From Chryseolinea sp. H1M3-3 (GTDB lineage: Bacteria > Bacteroidota > Bacteroidia > Cytophagales > Cyclobacteriaceae), in assembly GCF_029360725.1 (NCBI RefSeq), contig NZ_JARKMY010000002.1:744001-808000 (forward strand): a stretch of 64,000 nucleotides of DNA, given 5' to 3'. Numbering within the stretch: the stretch's first letter is position 1; each line of letters starts with the position of its first letter. The notes under the pieces are model-generated. The model was not told the origin of the DNA. It saw only the letters and a list, made by a program, of their open reading frames with translations, and searched no databases. Position numbers and translations under genes: made by a program. Below, one piece after another: positions 54,019-63,280 of the stretch.

Positions 54019-55539
54019 ATGTCAGAACAGCAGGCCATTTCTTTAGAAAGTGAAGCCGGCTTCAAAATACTTTTTGAAAGTGCTACTATTGGTATACTGG
54101 TAGTCAATGACAAAGGTAATATTGAGCTGTCGAATCCGTGTGCCGATAAGCTTTTCGGCTACGAACCCGCCGAATTAATAGGTAAAACAGTCGAAGTGCT
54201 AATACCCATTCACCTAAGTCATAAGCATATTCACCATCGCGAGGGATACTTTCATAAACCAAAGACCAGGCCAATGGGCCTTGGTTTGGAGTTGTATGCG
54301 CGAAAAAAAAACGAAGAATCTTTCCCTGTTGAAATAAGCCTAGCGCATTACGAATTGGATGGAGAAAAGTTAGCTGTAGCGTTTATAACGGATATTACGG
54401 AGCGGGTAAAGGCAAAAAAAATTATTGACGAAAGGGAAGAATGGTTTCGCAATATGGCAGATAATGCTCCCGTAATGATATGTGTTTCCGGTATCAACAA
54501 AATGTGTTCCTATGTTAATAAAACATGGTTGCAGTTTACGGGCCGGCAGCTCGAGGAAGAACTAGGTACAGGTTGGTTAACAGGCGTACACCCTGAAGAC
54601 ATGGAAGAATGTATTGTTAACTACAATAAAGCTTGTGATGCGAGACAACCCTTCGAAATGGAATTCAGATTGCGCCGGCACGATGGCCAATATCGATGGA
54701 TTCGGAAAGTAGTAAAACCAACTTACTTGGCGGATCATACCTTTACAGGTTATGTAGGTTCATGCAACGACATACATGATCAACGCATGATGCAGGAAGA
54801 GCTTGAGCTTCGCGTGCATCAACGCACTAACGATTTAAATGCTGCGTTAGGACGGGAACAAGAACTGAATGAATTGAAATCCAGGTTTGTGTCGATGGCG
54901 TCGCATGAATTCAGAACGCCTTTGAGCGTGGTGCTTTCCAGCACAGCACTCATTTCAAAATATATTGATAGTGAAAAAGATGAAAAAATTGAAAAGCACC
55001 TGTTAAGAATAAAAAATTCAGTGAACAGCCTTCGATCAATCTTAAATGACTTTTTATCGCTCGATAAATTGGAACAAGGTAAAGTGGAAGTGGAATGTGA
55101 TAATTTTGACCTTAAGGTTTTTATGAACGATGTCATCGAAGACGTTAGTTTACTACAGAAAAAAGAGCAACGAGTAAATCTATCACACCAAGGAGAAATC
55201 CAAGTCTCCCTCGATCAAAAAAAGCTTTATTATATCATGGTGAATTTGATTTCAAATTCACTCAAATATTCCTCTGCCGATGTTCACGTACATTGTGAAA
55301 ACAAAGACGGTTTCATAACAGTAAAAGTGCAGGATTTCGGAATCGGAATTCCCGAAGAAGAACAGCAGCTTCTCTTCTCCAAATTTTTTCGCGCGCATAA
55401 TACAGGAAGCATTCAGGGTACTGGCTTGGGTCTTACCATCGTTAAACGTTATGTTGAATTAATGTCTGGGAAGATTTCTTTTACAAGTAAGTCCGGCGAA
55501 GGCACAACATTTGTCATTCAAGTACCACAGAGCTTCTAA
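54019..55539 (+). CDS. PAS-PAS sensor histidine kinase
   Basis: A 506-residue soluble kinase without membrane helices. Two PAS domains (about 12-130, FKILFESATIGILVVNDKGN; and about 140-270, WFRNMADNAPVMICVSGINK with HDGQYRWIRKVV) precede a HisKA domain with SMASHEFRTPLSVVLS (His near 296) and an ATPase with NSLKYSSADV, FGIGIPEEE and GSIQGTGLGLTIVKRY. It should sense an internal signal such as redox, oxygen or a small molecule, since no cofactor motif is obvious. No response regulator is adjacent; the receiver at 51 kb and the CRP fusion at 60.9 kb are possible partners. Confidence 0.92.
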   Translation: MSEQQAISLESEAGFKILFESATIGILVVNDKGNIELSNPCADKLFGYEPAELIGKTVEVLIPIHLSHKHIHHREGYFHKPKTRPMGLGLELYARKKNEESFPVEISLAHYELDGEKLAVAFITDITERVKAKKIIDEREEWFRNMADNAPVMICVSGINKMCSYVNKTWLQFTGRQLEEELGTGWLTGVHPEDMEECIVNYNKACDARQPFEMEFRLRRHDGQYRWIRKVVKPTYLADHTFTGYVGSCNDIHDQRMMQEELELRVHQRTNDLNAALGREQELNELKSRFVSMASHEFRTPLSVVLSSTALISKYIDSEKDEKIEKHLLRIKNSVNSLRSILNDFLSLDKLEQGKVEVECDNFDLKVFMNDVIEDVSLLQKKEQRVNLSHQGEIQVSLDQKKLYYIMVNLISNSLKYSSADVHVHCENKDGFITVKVQDFGIGIPEEEQQLLFSKFFRAHNTGSIQGTGLGLTIVKRYVELMSGKISFTSKSGEGTTFVIQVPQSF

Positions 55540-55691
55540 GCTTTCATATTAACCTCCGTAGCATCAAGTTCTTCCAGGTTTACGCGTGTTAAACGTTGTG
55601 ATTGAATTGCCTTAAATCCAACTCCTGTAAATTTCGCAATGACAACTTTAAGGTGTTCCAGAATCTTAATTCTTCTAGATGGCAGGATTAT

Positions 55692-55707
55692 ACTGATAAA
55701 CATCAGT
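55692..55707. promoter_or_regulatory. CRP/FNR-type box upstream of the PfkB gene
   Basis: ACTGATAAACATCAGT is a perfect palindrome with 6-base arms and a 4-base centre and contains TGA-N6-TCA. It lies 77 bases before the PfkB ATG. A TTTATCAGT 22 bases farther right repeats one arm inverted. Confidence 0.6.
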
Positions 55708-55784
55708 TCGTTTTAATAACCTTTATCAGTTCTCTCGGCTCGCGCATCGTTTACTTTTAATGCATACAATACATGGTGTAGCAC

Positions 55785-56975
55785 ATGAATCCATCCATCA
55801 ACTTACTTTCTGATTTAATCCGTGAACTTCAACAACGCAAAGATGCTTCATTCGATAGCCATGCTTTTGTAGGATTTGACGGTTTTGTCGAAACGTTAAA
55901 ACGAGCGGTGAGAAAAAAAGAGAATGGTGGAAAGGTTTATTTTAAAACCCAAGCAGAATTCTCTAAGCGAGTAGCTTCAATGAATGCTGGCTGTCTAAAC
56001 GAAATAGAACTTATAACCGAAAGAATAAAGCCGGGAGGAAATGCACCTAACCTCGCCGACACATTGAGTCACCTCGGCGTATCCACCGTTTGTGCAGGAT
56101 CCTTTGGTATTCCTGAAATACACCCGGCGTTTTCAGAATTAACAAGACATACCCACATCATTAATGTAATGAATCCAGGGAGGCGTGATATCATTGAATT
56201 TGAAGATGGAGAAATTATACTATCAGATTTAAGTGCTTTTAATGATTACGACTGGCCGTCCATCAAGAAAACATGGGGACTCGAAAAAATTGAAAAGACA
56301 GTTCAGGCAAGTCAGTTGCTTGCGTTTGTAGATTGGGTTAACCTTCCACACGCCAGCGATATATGGGATGGCATCTTGCACGATATTATTAAGCCATCCG
56401 GGCGGAGAGACTTCTTATTTTATTTTGATCTCTGTGATCCTGCGCAAAAATCAACGCAGGAAATTGATGAAGTACTCGACTTGATGAGCTGTTTTTCTCC
56501 ATATGGAAAAGTGACCCTGAGTATTAACGAAAGCGAAACACTTAAAATATGGGCTGCAATCAATGGAGTGGATATAAATTTATTAGATGCTAAAAGTAAA
56601 ATTCCACGCGTCATCGATGCGGGTGCTTATATCCATAAAGCTATGAATATTGATTACCTCTTGGTGCACACCAGAGATCAGACAATTGTGTATTATCGGA
56701 ATGATACCATTGAATTGGAAAATAGGTTGGTCAGAAAACCCCAGGTACTGACGGGTGGTGGAGACAATTTGAATGCAGGTTATTGTCTCGGATTATTGTA
56801 TGGGCTTTCGTTGCCTCAGTGTGTGATGCTGGGTATGGCTACTTCAGGTGCTTACATCCAAAACGGAATCAGTCCCGATTTAAATGCCGTTCTAAACTAT
56901 TTACATGTGTGGATGAAGGAACTCAACGTGAAAGCTGAAGATTCCACAGTTGTTTCAGTAAACAGTCCGACATAA
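55785..56975 (+). CDS. PfkB-family carbohydrate kinase
   Basis: A 396-residue ribokinase-type kinase. The N-terminal substrate region DSHAFVGFDGFVETLKRAV, the PGGNAPNLADTLSHLG block and the C-terminal active-site motif TGGGDNLNAGYCLGLLYG (Gly-Gly-Gly-Asp instead of the commoner Gly-Ala-Gly-Asp) are clear; the Asp should be the catalytic base. It is longer than average by about 80 residues. A CRP/FNR-type box is upstream and the polymer-forming membrane protein follows by 39 bases. Substrate unknown; a sugar or nucleoside is expected. Confidence 0.82.
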   Translation: MNPSINLLSDLIRELQQRKDASFDSHAFVGFDGFVETLKRAVRKKENGGKVYFKTQAEFSKRVASMNAGCLNEIELITERIKPGGNAPNLADTLSHLGVSTVCAGSFGIPEIHPAFSELTRHTHIINVMNPGRRDIIEFEDGEIILSDLSAFNDYDWPSIKKTWGLEKIEKTVQASQLLAFVDWVNLPHASDIWDGILHDIIKPSGRRDFLFYFDLCDPAQKSTQEIDEVLDLMSCFSPYGKVTLSINESETLKIWAAINGVDINLLDAKSKIPRVIDAGAYIHKAMNIDYLLVHTRDQTIVYYRNDTIELENRLVRKPQVLTGGGDNLNAGYCLGLLYGLSLPQCVMLGMATSGAYIQNGISPDLNAVLNYLHVWMKELNVKAEDSTVVSVNSPT

Positions 56976-57014
56976 AACTTATCAATAAAGCTTAGCAATC
57001 CACATCCAACTATT

Positions 57015-58202
57015 ATGAAACTTACAGCATTACTTAGTTTAGCTTGTATACTGCTTTCAGCAGTTCATGCATTTTGTCAAATGCGATCGGGCGAGAATGT
57101 TATTATCAATGAGAAAGTCCCCAACGATCTTTACGTTGCCGGAAGTAACGTTACTGTTAATGCACCCATTGATGGAGATCTTATTGTTACCGGCGGCACT
57201 GTCACGATTAATGATACCATCACCCAGGATATTATGGTGGCCGGTGGAACGGTCATGATAAACGGGTATGTAAAAGATGATGTGCGTTGCGCCGGAGGTA
57301 CGGTAAGACTTTCAAAGAATGTGGAAGGCGATGTGGTAGCGGCGGGCTCGAATATTACTATAGAAAAGGGTGTATCGATATTAGGAGATCTATACATTGC
57401 CGGTGGCGAAGTTGTTCTCGACGGCGATGTTAACGGTCAAATCAAAAGTGCATCAGGAACGTTAACCTTGAATGGAAAAGCAGGCAAAGATATAGATTGC
57501 AGGGGCGGCACGTTAATCATGAACGGAACAGTTGCCGGGGCTTCAATCCTTGCAGCCCGCGAGATTCAGTTAGGATCGCAGGCGCAATTTAACGACGATG
57601 TCAGGTATTGGAACAGCGCTGAATCGCTTGATTTTGGAAATGCCGTTCGCAACGGTAAGGCTACTTTTGATTCCTCGCTCAAGATGGAGACTGGTAAATG
57701 GCATTACCTGGGCTTTGGCTCACTACTGATGGGACTCTGGTACTTAGGTACTGCGTTGATTATGATAATCCTTATTCAGTATCTTTTTAAAGTAACCTTC
57801 AGCAAAGCCGCTAACATTATTAAGAATGCTTCTTTAAAGTCATTGGGGCTTGGATTTTTATTCCTGATCGTGGTACCGGTAGCGGTCATCGTGTGTTTCA
57901 TAACCATTGTTGGATTACCAGTGGGTATTTTATTGATGATAACCTTTATTACGGTAATTATTCTTGCCACCGTAATTGTAGCCCTGCTGATCGCACATTG
58001 GATCAATAACACAAATTATAATTCATCCTGGAGCTCCCGCAAAATAATTCTGGCAGCTTTTGGAATTTTTATAGTGCTTAAGCTGGCATCTTTAACACCT
58101 TTTGTTGGTCCGTTGGTGATGTTCTTATTGGCGTGCATGGGTTTTGGAGGCATACTTCAAAGTATCAGTTGGCGCCGAAAACAAATGACCGCCGGTACAT
58201 AG
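57015..58202 (+). CDS. Bactofilin-like beta-helix protein with membrane segments
   Basis: A 395-residue protein with a signal peptide (MKLTALLSLACILLSAVHAF). A right-handed beta-helix of about a dozen short repeats occupies about residues 25-205, with alternating V-I-N and G-D-x-x-x-G-G-T patterns (GDLIVTGGTVTINDTITQDI, CAGGTVRLSKNVEGDVVAAG). It resembles bactofilin or polymer-forming domains but on the far side of the signal. Four to five membrane helices follow (about 235-390) with the loop LLQ.. KVTFSKAANIIKNASLKS. It likely forms a scaffold in the envelope under stress; this is inference. It is in the run behind the PfkB kinase. Confidence 0.75.
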   Translation: MKLTALLSLACILLSAVHAFCQMRSGENVIINEKVPNDLYVAGSNVTVNAPIDGDLIVTGGTVTINDTITQDIMVAGGTVMINGYVKDDVRCAGGTVRLSKNVEGDVVAAGSNITIEKGVSILGDLYIAGGEVVLDGDVNGQIKSASGTLTLNGKAGKDIDCRGGTLIMNGTVAGASILAAREIQLGSQAQFNDDVRYWNSAESLDFGNAVRNGKATFDSSLKMETGKWHYLGFGSLLMGLWYLGTALIMIILIQYLFKVTFSKAANIIKNASLKSLGLGFLFLIVVPVAVIVCFITIVGLPVGILLMITFITVIILATVIVALLIAHWINNTNYNSSWSSRKIILAAFGIFIVLKLASLTPFVGPLVMFLLACMGFGGILQSISWRRKQMTAGT

Positions 58203-58252
58203 CATGCGGTCATTTGGTCACGAGAAATCAAAACTTTAACCTTCTTACCCCC

Positions 58253-58570
58253 ATGAAACAACAAACAAATCCCATAGAAACTTTTTACCGCGAAGCTCCG
58301 GAAGTTGCAAAAGCTTTTGACGGACTGGTCGAGGCCCTGAAGCATACAACGGGCTTGAATGACAAAACAAAACAACTCATATACATAGGAATAAAAGCTG
58401 CATTAGGAGATACAACGGCTGTCTTTTTTCATGTGCCGATGGCAAAGAAGGCCGGTGCATCGCGGGAGGAAATTAAAGACACGATTCTTATTACGTTAAC
58501 AGTGTGTGGGCTAAAAGGAGTCACTACAAGTCTTCCGCTTGCCTTGGAGGTTTATGATAAGGCCGAATGA
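58253..58570 (+). CDS. Carboxymuconolactone-decarboxylase-like protein
   Basis: About 105 residues from the ATG giving MKQQTNPIETFYREAPEVAK; the frame opens 40 codons earlier inside the previous gene. The all-helical AhpD-like fold is visible (LDGLVEALKHTTGL-like helix, LIYIGIKAALGDTTAVFFHV, KAGASREEIKDTILITLTVC). The active-site Cys-x-x-His of typical members is absent: the matching place reads VFFH, keeping only the His. A peroxidase-type activity is therefore doubtful, and a binding or structural role is possible. It follows the polymer-forming gene by 50 bases. Confidence 0.72.
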   Translation: MKQQTNPIETFYREAPEVAKAFDGLVEALKHTTGLNDKTKQLIYIGIKAALGDTTAVFFHVPMAKKAGASREEIKDTILITLTVCGLKGVTTSLPLALEVYDKAE

Positions 58571-58640
58571 CCACGAACACCATAGGTAATCCTCAAGTAC
58601 CGATTAGGCAACGATTCCCTGTTCAAAATCACATGTAGCA

Positions 58641-58654
58641 TTGACTTTAGTCAT
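58641..58654. promoter_or_regulatory. CRP/FNR-type box upstream of the helical protein and groEL
   Basis: TTGACTTTAGTCAT has TGAC/GTCA arms around a 4-base centre and contains TGA-N6-TCA. It lies 99 bases before the ATG of the small helical gene that leads the groEL copy. It is almost the same as the site at 28762-28775. Confidence 0.6.
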
Positions 58655-58753
58655 ATACTCCGTTTGTTAACGTGTATACTTTAGCATTCAATTATTGATT
58701 GAGATAATATTTGGTGAAAGCCACAGCGAATACAAAAAATAACCTCTGAGCCT

Positions 58754-59158
58754 ATGGAATTATTAACCTACCCCAAGACCGAGTACTTGTTGGACGCAAG
58801 CCTTGAGTCGTTGCATGCAGAGAGCCTAACATGGCTGAGTGAGATCAGTTTCTGGACAGATGAAATGGCTTTTTACTATAAGCTTTTGCACAAAAAAGAA
58901 CTGGTTGAAACATGCCCACCGCTGGATCTGGCGTTCTTGGAAAAAGATCTTATCAAAATTTATGGTGAGAAACTTGACAAGGTCAGGCTAGAAATCAAAA
59001 GTCACGAACGCGCACTAGCTTCAGTTATTAAAAGCACGTCCCTTCAGGAAGAAGAGAATTTTAGAGAAGCACATCGTAGACTACTCATGGAGATATATGA
59101 GATTCAGATGCTTATTAGAATTTTTAAGAAGCGTGTTTTTGAATTTATCAAGAAATAA
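58754..59158 (+). CDS. Small helical protein preceding groEL
   Basis: A 134-residue protein, helical throughout, with heptad-like patterns ([60 protein letters not shown]), no signal peptide and no membrane segment. It probably forms a coiled-coil bundle. It ends 11 bases before the GroEL start, so the two share a message and possibly a function as substrate or co-factor. No family recognised; comparable small helical proteins occur in stress islands of Bacteroidota. Confidence 0.7.
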   Translation: MELLTYPKTEYLLDASLESLHAESLTWLSEISFWTDEMAFYYKLLHKKELVETCPPLDLAFLEKDLIKIYGEKLDKVRLEIKSHERALASVIKSTSLQEEENFREAHRRLLMEIYEIQMLIRIFKKRVFEFIKK

Positions 59159-59169
59159 ATACCAAAATC

Positions 59170-60786
59170 ATGAGTAAGATTATTGATTTTGATATAGAGG
59201 CTCGCAGAAAGTTAAGGGAGGGAATGAATGCGTTGGCGCAGGCGGTAGTCATTACGTTAGGCCCCAAAGGGCGCACCGTAATATTTGAAAAGCTTAACGG
59301 CGATCCACAAGTTTGCAATGATGGAGTTACCGTGGCAAAGCAAGTTGAGTTGGATGATCCGATCGAGGATCTGGGTGCAAAGATGCTTCGACAGGCAGCT
59401 GTAAAGACTTCTGAAGCAGCCGGTGACGGAACTACAACAGCAACATTGTTGGCGCAGGCTATGGTGAATATTGGCCTCAAGCGTATCGAAGCGGGCATCA
59501 ATCCTATGGAGGTACGCCGGGGAATTACGAAGGCAGTTAGAGTTGTTGTAGAGGATATGAAACGTCAATCTATTGCAATAGGCGATGACCGCGCAAAGAT
59601 TGAACAGGTCGCGTCTATATCTGCTAATAACGACAATGAAATAGGCAAACTCATAGCCGATGCCATGAGCAAAGCTGGCAAAGAAAGTGTCATTACCATT
59701 GAAGACGCTAAAGGCATGGAGACGACTATTGAGACTGTGGAAGGGCTTCGGTTTGACCGTGGTTATTTATCACCCTATTTTGCTACGGAGCCAGAGAAAA
59801 TGGAAGTCGTCTTCGAACATCCCTTTATACTTATTCACGATAAGAAAATTTCAGGTATTAAAGATTTGCTGCCGTTGCTGGAAAAAGTTTCGCAGGCAAG
59901 CGCTCCTTTGTTAATAATCTCGGAAGATGTTGAAGCCGATATTTTAGCGACGCTTGTCGTAAACAATCTCCGGGGTGTTTTAAAAGTTGCAGCGGTTAAA
60001 GCTCCAGGCTTTGGAGACAGGCGAAAGGATCTTCTTGAAGATATCGCCATCCTTACCGGTGGAACGGTTATCGCTGAAGAACGCGGATATAAACTGGAGT
60101 CAGCGCAAGTCGAGCAACTTGGTCGGTGTGAAAAAATCATTATCAATAAGGATAACACAACCATTATCAATGGTTCTGGCGACAAAGAAAATATCGCGAT
60201 AAGGATCAAACAAATCCGCGCTGAAATCGAAAAGACAACTTCCGACTACGACAAAGAAAAATTGCAGGAAAGATTAGGCAAACTTGCTGGTGGTGTCGCA
60301 ATTATTTATGTCGGTGCTGCAACGGAAATGGAAATGACGGAAAAAAAAGACCGTGTAGAAGATGCACTGAATGCTACACGCGCGGCCATGGCAGAAGGAA
60401 TTATACCTGGCGGCGGGATTACTTTTTTGCGATGCATGGCAGCCTTGGAGTCGCTTGTTGCTGACAATGAAGAAGAGAAAATTGGAATATTTATCGTCAG
60501 GAAATCCCTTGAGGAGCCTATCAAGCAATTAGCTGTTAACGCTGGGTTAGATGCCAACGAGATTCTGCAGCGGGTAAAAGATGGTAAAGGAGATTACGGC
60601 TTCAATTTCAAAACAGAAACATTTGAGAACCTTTTACAAGCTGGAATCATCGATCCAACAAAAGTGGGAAGGCTTGCACTCGAAAATGCGGCGTCCGTTG
60701 CCATGATGATGTTGACGACAGAGTGTGTTATCGCGAAGAAAAGAGAGAAAGAAAAAGAGCCAATACCGCTAATGCCACAAATGTAA
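59170..60786 (+). CDS. groL: GroEL-type chaperonin (additional copy, no groES)
   Basis: A 538-residue 60-kDa chaperonin. ATPase motifs are present ([32 protein letters not shown] with the catalytic Asp, GGGITFLRC), as are the apical segment [20 protein letters not shown] and the intermediate-domain segment [16 protein letters not shown]. The usual glycine-methionine-rich tail is missing; it ends [15 protein letters not shown]. No groES gene is nearby, unlike the housekeeping groESL of Bacteroidota. Such extra copies usually serve stress or special substrates. It probably assembles with GroES from elsewhere or works alone. A CRP/FNR box lies upstream of its operon. Confidence 0.9.
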   Translation: MSKIIDFDIEARRKLREGMNALAQAVVITLGPKGRTVIFEKLNGDPQVCNDGVTVAKQVELDDPIEDLGAKMLRQAAVKTSEAAGDGTTTATLLAQAMVNIGLKRIEAGINPMEVRRGITKAVRVVVEDMKRQSIAIGDDRAKIEQVASISANNDNEIGKLIADAMSKAGKESVITIEDAKGMETTIETVEGLRFDRGYLSPYFATEPEKMEVVFEHPFILIHDKKISGIKDLLPLLEKVSQASAPLLIISEDVEADILATLVVNNLRGVLKVAAVKAPGFGDRRKDLLEDIAILTGGTVIAEERGYKLESAQVEQLGRCEKIIINKDNTTIINGSGDKENIAIRIKQIRAEIEKTTSDYDKEKLQERLGKLAGGVAIIYVGAATEMEMTEKKDRVEDALNATRAAMAEGIIPGGGITFLRCMAALESLVADNEEEKIGIFIVRKSLEEPIKQLAVNAGLDANEILQRVKDGKGDYGFNFKTETFENLLQAGIIDPTKVGRLALENAASVAMMMLTTECVIAKKREKEKEPIPLMPQM

Positions 60787-60904
60787 TAGGATGATTCTAT
60801 TTTTCTTTTTTATAAAAAATCAATCCGCTGATGTTGCGTAGGGAAGGCTATTGAGCGAATTGTTTATATAGAATATTTAGTAACATACTTTTCGGAGATA
60901 GAAA

Positions 60905-62002
60905 ATGACACGAGTTATGGATCGTAATACTACAGCGGGTCTGGTTCCAAAGATTTTACTGATTGAAGATAACCCAGAGATGGCTGAAAATATTTCCACC
61001 ATTCTTCAATTGGCTGGATATCATGTTGTACACAAATCCAATGGAAAGTCGGGAATTGATCAGGTGAAACAGGACCCGCCAGATCTGATATTATGCGATA
61101 TCATGATGCCGGAACTGGATGGTTATGGCGTGGCGCATATTTTAAATAGTAGTCCCGACACGGCTTATATTCCCTTTATTTTTCTTACGGCAAAAGCCGA
61201 TCTGTCAGATTTTCGTAAAGGGATGAGCTTAGGCGCTGATGACTACATCACCAAACCTTTTGATGATGTGGAACTCTTAAGAGTAATTGAAATGCGGCTG
61301 AAAAAAAATGAACTCTTAAAAACAACCTTCACTAAAAAACCGCAGGATCTTCAGACGTTCTTTAACAAGGCAAGGGAATTGAAGGAGTTTAAAAAATTAT
61401 CGGAGAATAGACCTGTTCGCGCCTTTAAGAAAAAGGACATTATTTTTATGGAAGGACAAATCCCTAATGATTTGTATTTCATCGAACAAGGTAAAATAAA
61501 AACGTACAAAGTCAATTACGAGGGTAAAGAGCTCATCACAGGTTTTTATAATGAAGGCGAATTCTTAGGTTATGTTCCGTTATTAGAAGACAAACCTTAT
61601 AACGAAAGCGCGGTAGCACTGGAGGACGTTCGTGTCTCGCTGGTACCGAAAACGGATTTTCTCACATTGATATATTCAAGCAAGGATGTAGCCCGCAAAT
61701 TCATCACGATGCTTTCCAATAATTTGGAAGAAATGGAGAAAAGGTTACTCGACTTAGCATATCAATCCATCCGGCAACGTGTAGCCAGTGCATTGATCAA
61801 GATGAATGAAAATGCATTGAAATTACGGGAGGATGCAATTATCAGCGTCGCGAGAAAAGACATGGCGAACATTGTTGGAACCGCACTTGAATCGTTAAAT
61901 CGAACACTCTCTGACTTTAAAGATGAAAGTCTGATTGAAATGTCTGGAAAAGGGATCCGCGTTCTGAATCAACAAAAGCTTGAGCGATTGCTACGTTATT
62001 GA
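60905..62002 (+). CDS. Response regulator fused to a CRP-type transcription factor
   Basis: A 365-residue regulator. The N-terminal receiver (about 17-135) has EDN, phosphorylation-site segment LILCDIMMPELDGYG and Lys in YITKPFDD. A linker (about 140-165) leads to a cyclic-nucleotide-binding-like jelly roll (about 170-290; IIFMEGQIPNDLYFIEQGKI, ITGFYNEGEFLGYV). A CRP-family winged helix (about 295-360; RVASALIKMNE, ISVARKDMANIVGTALESLN) ends the protein. It joins phosphorelay input to CRP-type DNA binding. Boxes of TGA-N6-TCA type in neighbouring gaps make it the likely regulator of this island; the kinases at 54 kb and 63.3 kb are the likely inputs. Confidence 0.9.
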   Translation: MTRVMDRNTTAGLVPKILLIEDNPEMAENISTILQLAGYHVVHKSNGKSGIDQVKQDPPDLILCDIMMPELDGYGVAHILNSSPDTAYIPFIFLTAKADLSDFRKGMSLGADDYITKPFDDVELLRVIEMRLKKNELLKTTFTKKPQDLQTFFNKARELKEFKKLSENRPVRAFKKKDIIFMEGQIPNDLYFIEQGKIKTYKVNYEGKELITGFYNEGEFLGYVPLLEDKPYNESAVALEDVRVSLVPKTDFLTLIYSSKDVARKFITMLSNNLEEMEKRLLDLAYQSIRQRVASALIKMNENALKLREDAIISVARKDMANIVGTALESLNRTLSDFKDESLIEMSGKGIRVLNQQKLERLLRY

Positions 62003-62158
62003 AAATCAGGTGCTGGAACTAGTTGTGGTTATCTAAACTTTCTGAAACTTCATCTGTTAATTTCATTAAGATTTCGCCGTTGCCGAACAAAGCCGTATCC
62101 ATGTCTGTCTTTTGTTTGTGGAAACTGCTGCCCGAAAAACTGAAATAAACCTTTCAGG

Positions 62159-62180
62159 AAATATGACAAAACTCATATTT
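62159..62180. promoter_or_regulatory. CRP/FNR-type box upstream of the universal stress gene
   Basis: AAATATGA and TCATATTT are perfect 8-base arms around CAAAAC, giving TGA-N6-TCA in a 22-base palindrome. It lies 69 bases before the GTG start of the tandem universal stress protein. Confidence 0.65.
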
Positions 62181-62249
62181 TGAGCTTACCAATATCATGC
62201 TAACAGGAACACAAGAAATTTATTTTTGATAATCTTAAATCTAAAAGGC

Positions 62250-63080
62250 GTGACTAAGATCCTTGTTACAACAGACCTATCAGCTAACTCGAAGGCTGGA
62301 ATGAAGTTCGCCATCCAATTGGCTTCTCAAAATAAATCATCTCTCATATTTTTTCATGTGATTGAATTGCAAAGGCCCACACGGTGGAACACTAGCCAGT
62401 ATGAACAATTTGAGAGATCAGAGGTGGAAGCGGCCAAAGCCAAATTAACCCGCTTTGTAAAAGATGTTTATAAACAAATTGGAGTACGTCCGGGAAAATA
62501 CGACTGTGTTGCGCAGGTGGGTTCACCGGTGGGTGAGCTAATCATTGCTTATGCAAAAAAAATCAAAGCTGACTTTATTTGCATTGGTACACAGGGCGCA
62601 GGAAGGCTTCGAAGGATTTTTGGTACGCATACTTCTTCAGTCTTAACACATTCGCCGATTCCGGTTTTTGCAGTTCCTAAAAATTATCGCAAAGCATCCA
62701 TTTCTCACTTGCTGTACTCCACAGACTTGAATAATCTGAGAACGGAATTAAAAACTATAAAAAAGTTTGCGGGAACGATAAAAGCCAAAATTTCCGTTTT
62801 GCACTATGACTATCTTTATCAGGTAAATGAAACCCAGGATAAGTTGAAAAAGATCGCGCGGGCTCATGAGTCGCCAGGTATTAAATTCTATTTTCAGAAA
62901 TTGAATATTGAAGATACCCTTGACGAACATTTGAAAAAAGCAGCAAGTCGCTTCAAACCCTCCGTCGTAGTACTTTTTACAAATCAAAATCGTGACTGGT
63001 ACGAACGATTATTCCTGTCAAGCAAGTCAGCTGAGGTTTCATTTGATACAACTAAACCTTTGCTGATTTTTCCTAAGTAG
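62250..63080 (+). CDS. Tandem universal stress protein
   Basis: About 276 residues from the GTG giving MTKILVTTDLSANSKAGMKF; the frame also opens at TTG eight codons earlier. Two UspA domains are fused. The first (about 1-145) has a complete ATP-binding signature GTQGAGRLRRIFGTHTSSVL with the Gly-x-x-Gly and Ser positions. The second (about 150-276) keeps the fold (LLYSTDLNNLRTELKTIKKF, VVVLFTNQNRDWYERLFLSS) but lacks the Gly-x-x-Gly signature, so it probably does not bind ATP. A CRP-type box is upstream, and it sits between the CRP fusion and a CHASE3 kinase. Confidence 0.85.
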   Translation: MTKILVTTDLSANSKAGMKFAIQLASQNKSSLIFFHVIELQRPTRWNTSQYEQFERSEVEAAKAKLTRFVKDVYKQIGVRPGKYDCVAQVGSPVGELIIAYAKKIKADFICIGTQGAGRLRRIFGTHTSSVLTHSPIPVFAVPKNYRKASISHLLYSTDLNNLRTELKTIKKFAGTIKAKISVLHYDYLYQVNETQDKLKKIARAHESPGIKFYFQKLNIEDTLDEHLKKAASRFKPSVVVLFTNQNRDWYERLFLSSKSAEVSFDTTKPLLIFPK

Positions 63081-63198
63081 CGATAATATCCTTTTGTAGG
63101 TGACTTTCGGCGGTAAAGTACGGTCCGGTTGTAATGGTACGGCACCTGCGCGTCTATGATGATAAAAACGTGTGATACTGACTAAAAAAAACCAGAAA

Positions 63199-63212
63199 CT
63201 GATAAACGTCAT
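63199..63212. promoter_or_regulatory. CRP/FNR-type box upstream of the CHASE3 kinase
   Basis: CTGATAAACGTCAT contains TGA-N6-TCA and matches the first site (55692) at 11 of its central 12 positions. It lies 68 bases before the kinase ATG. Confidence 0.55.
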
Positions 63213-63280
63213 TGAATGAGAATATCGATCGGCTGTATTTTTAACGGTATGCAAAGCAATAACCAGCGCTGACTTAGTAA

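Noticed and set aside
59835-60209. 124-codon minus-strand frame in groEL
   Set aside because: Shadow of a strongly conserved chaperonin gene.
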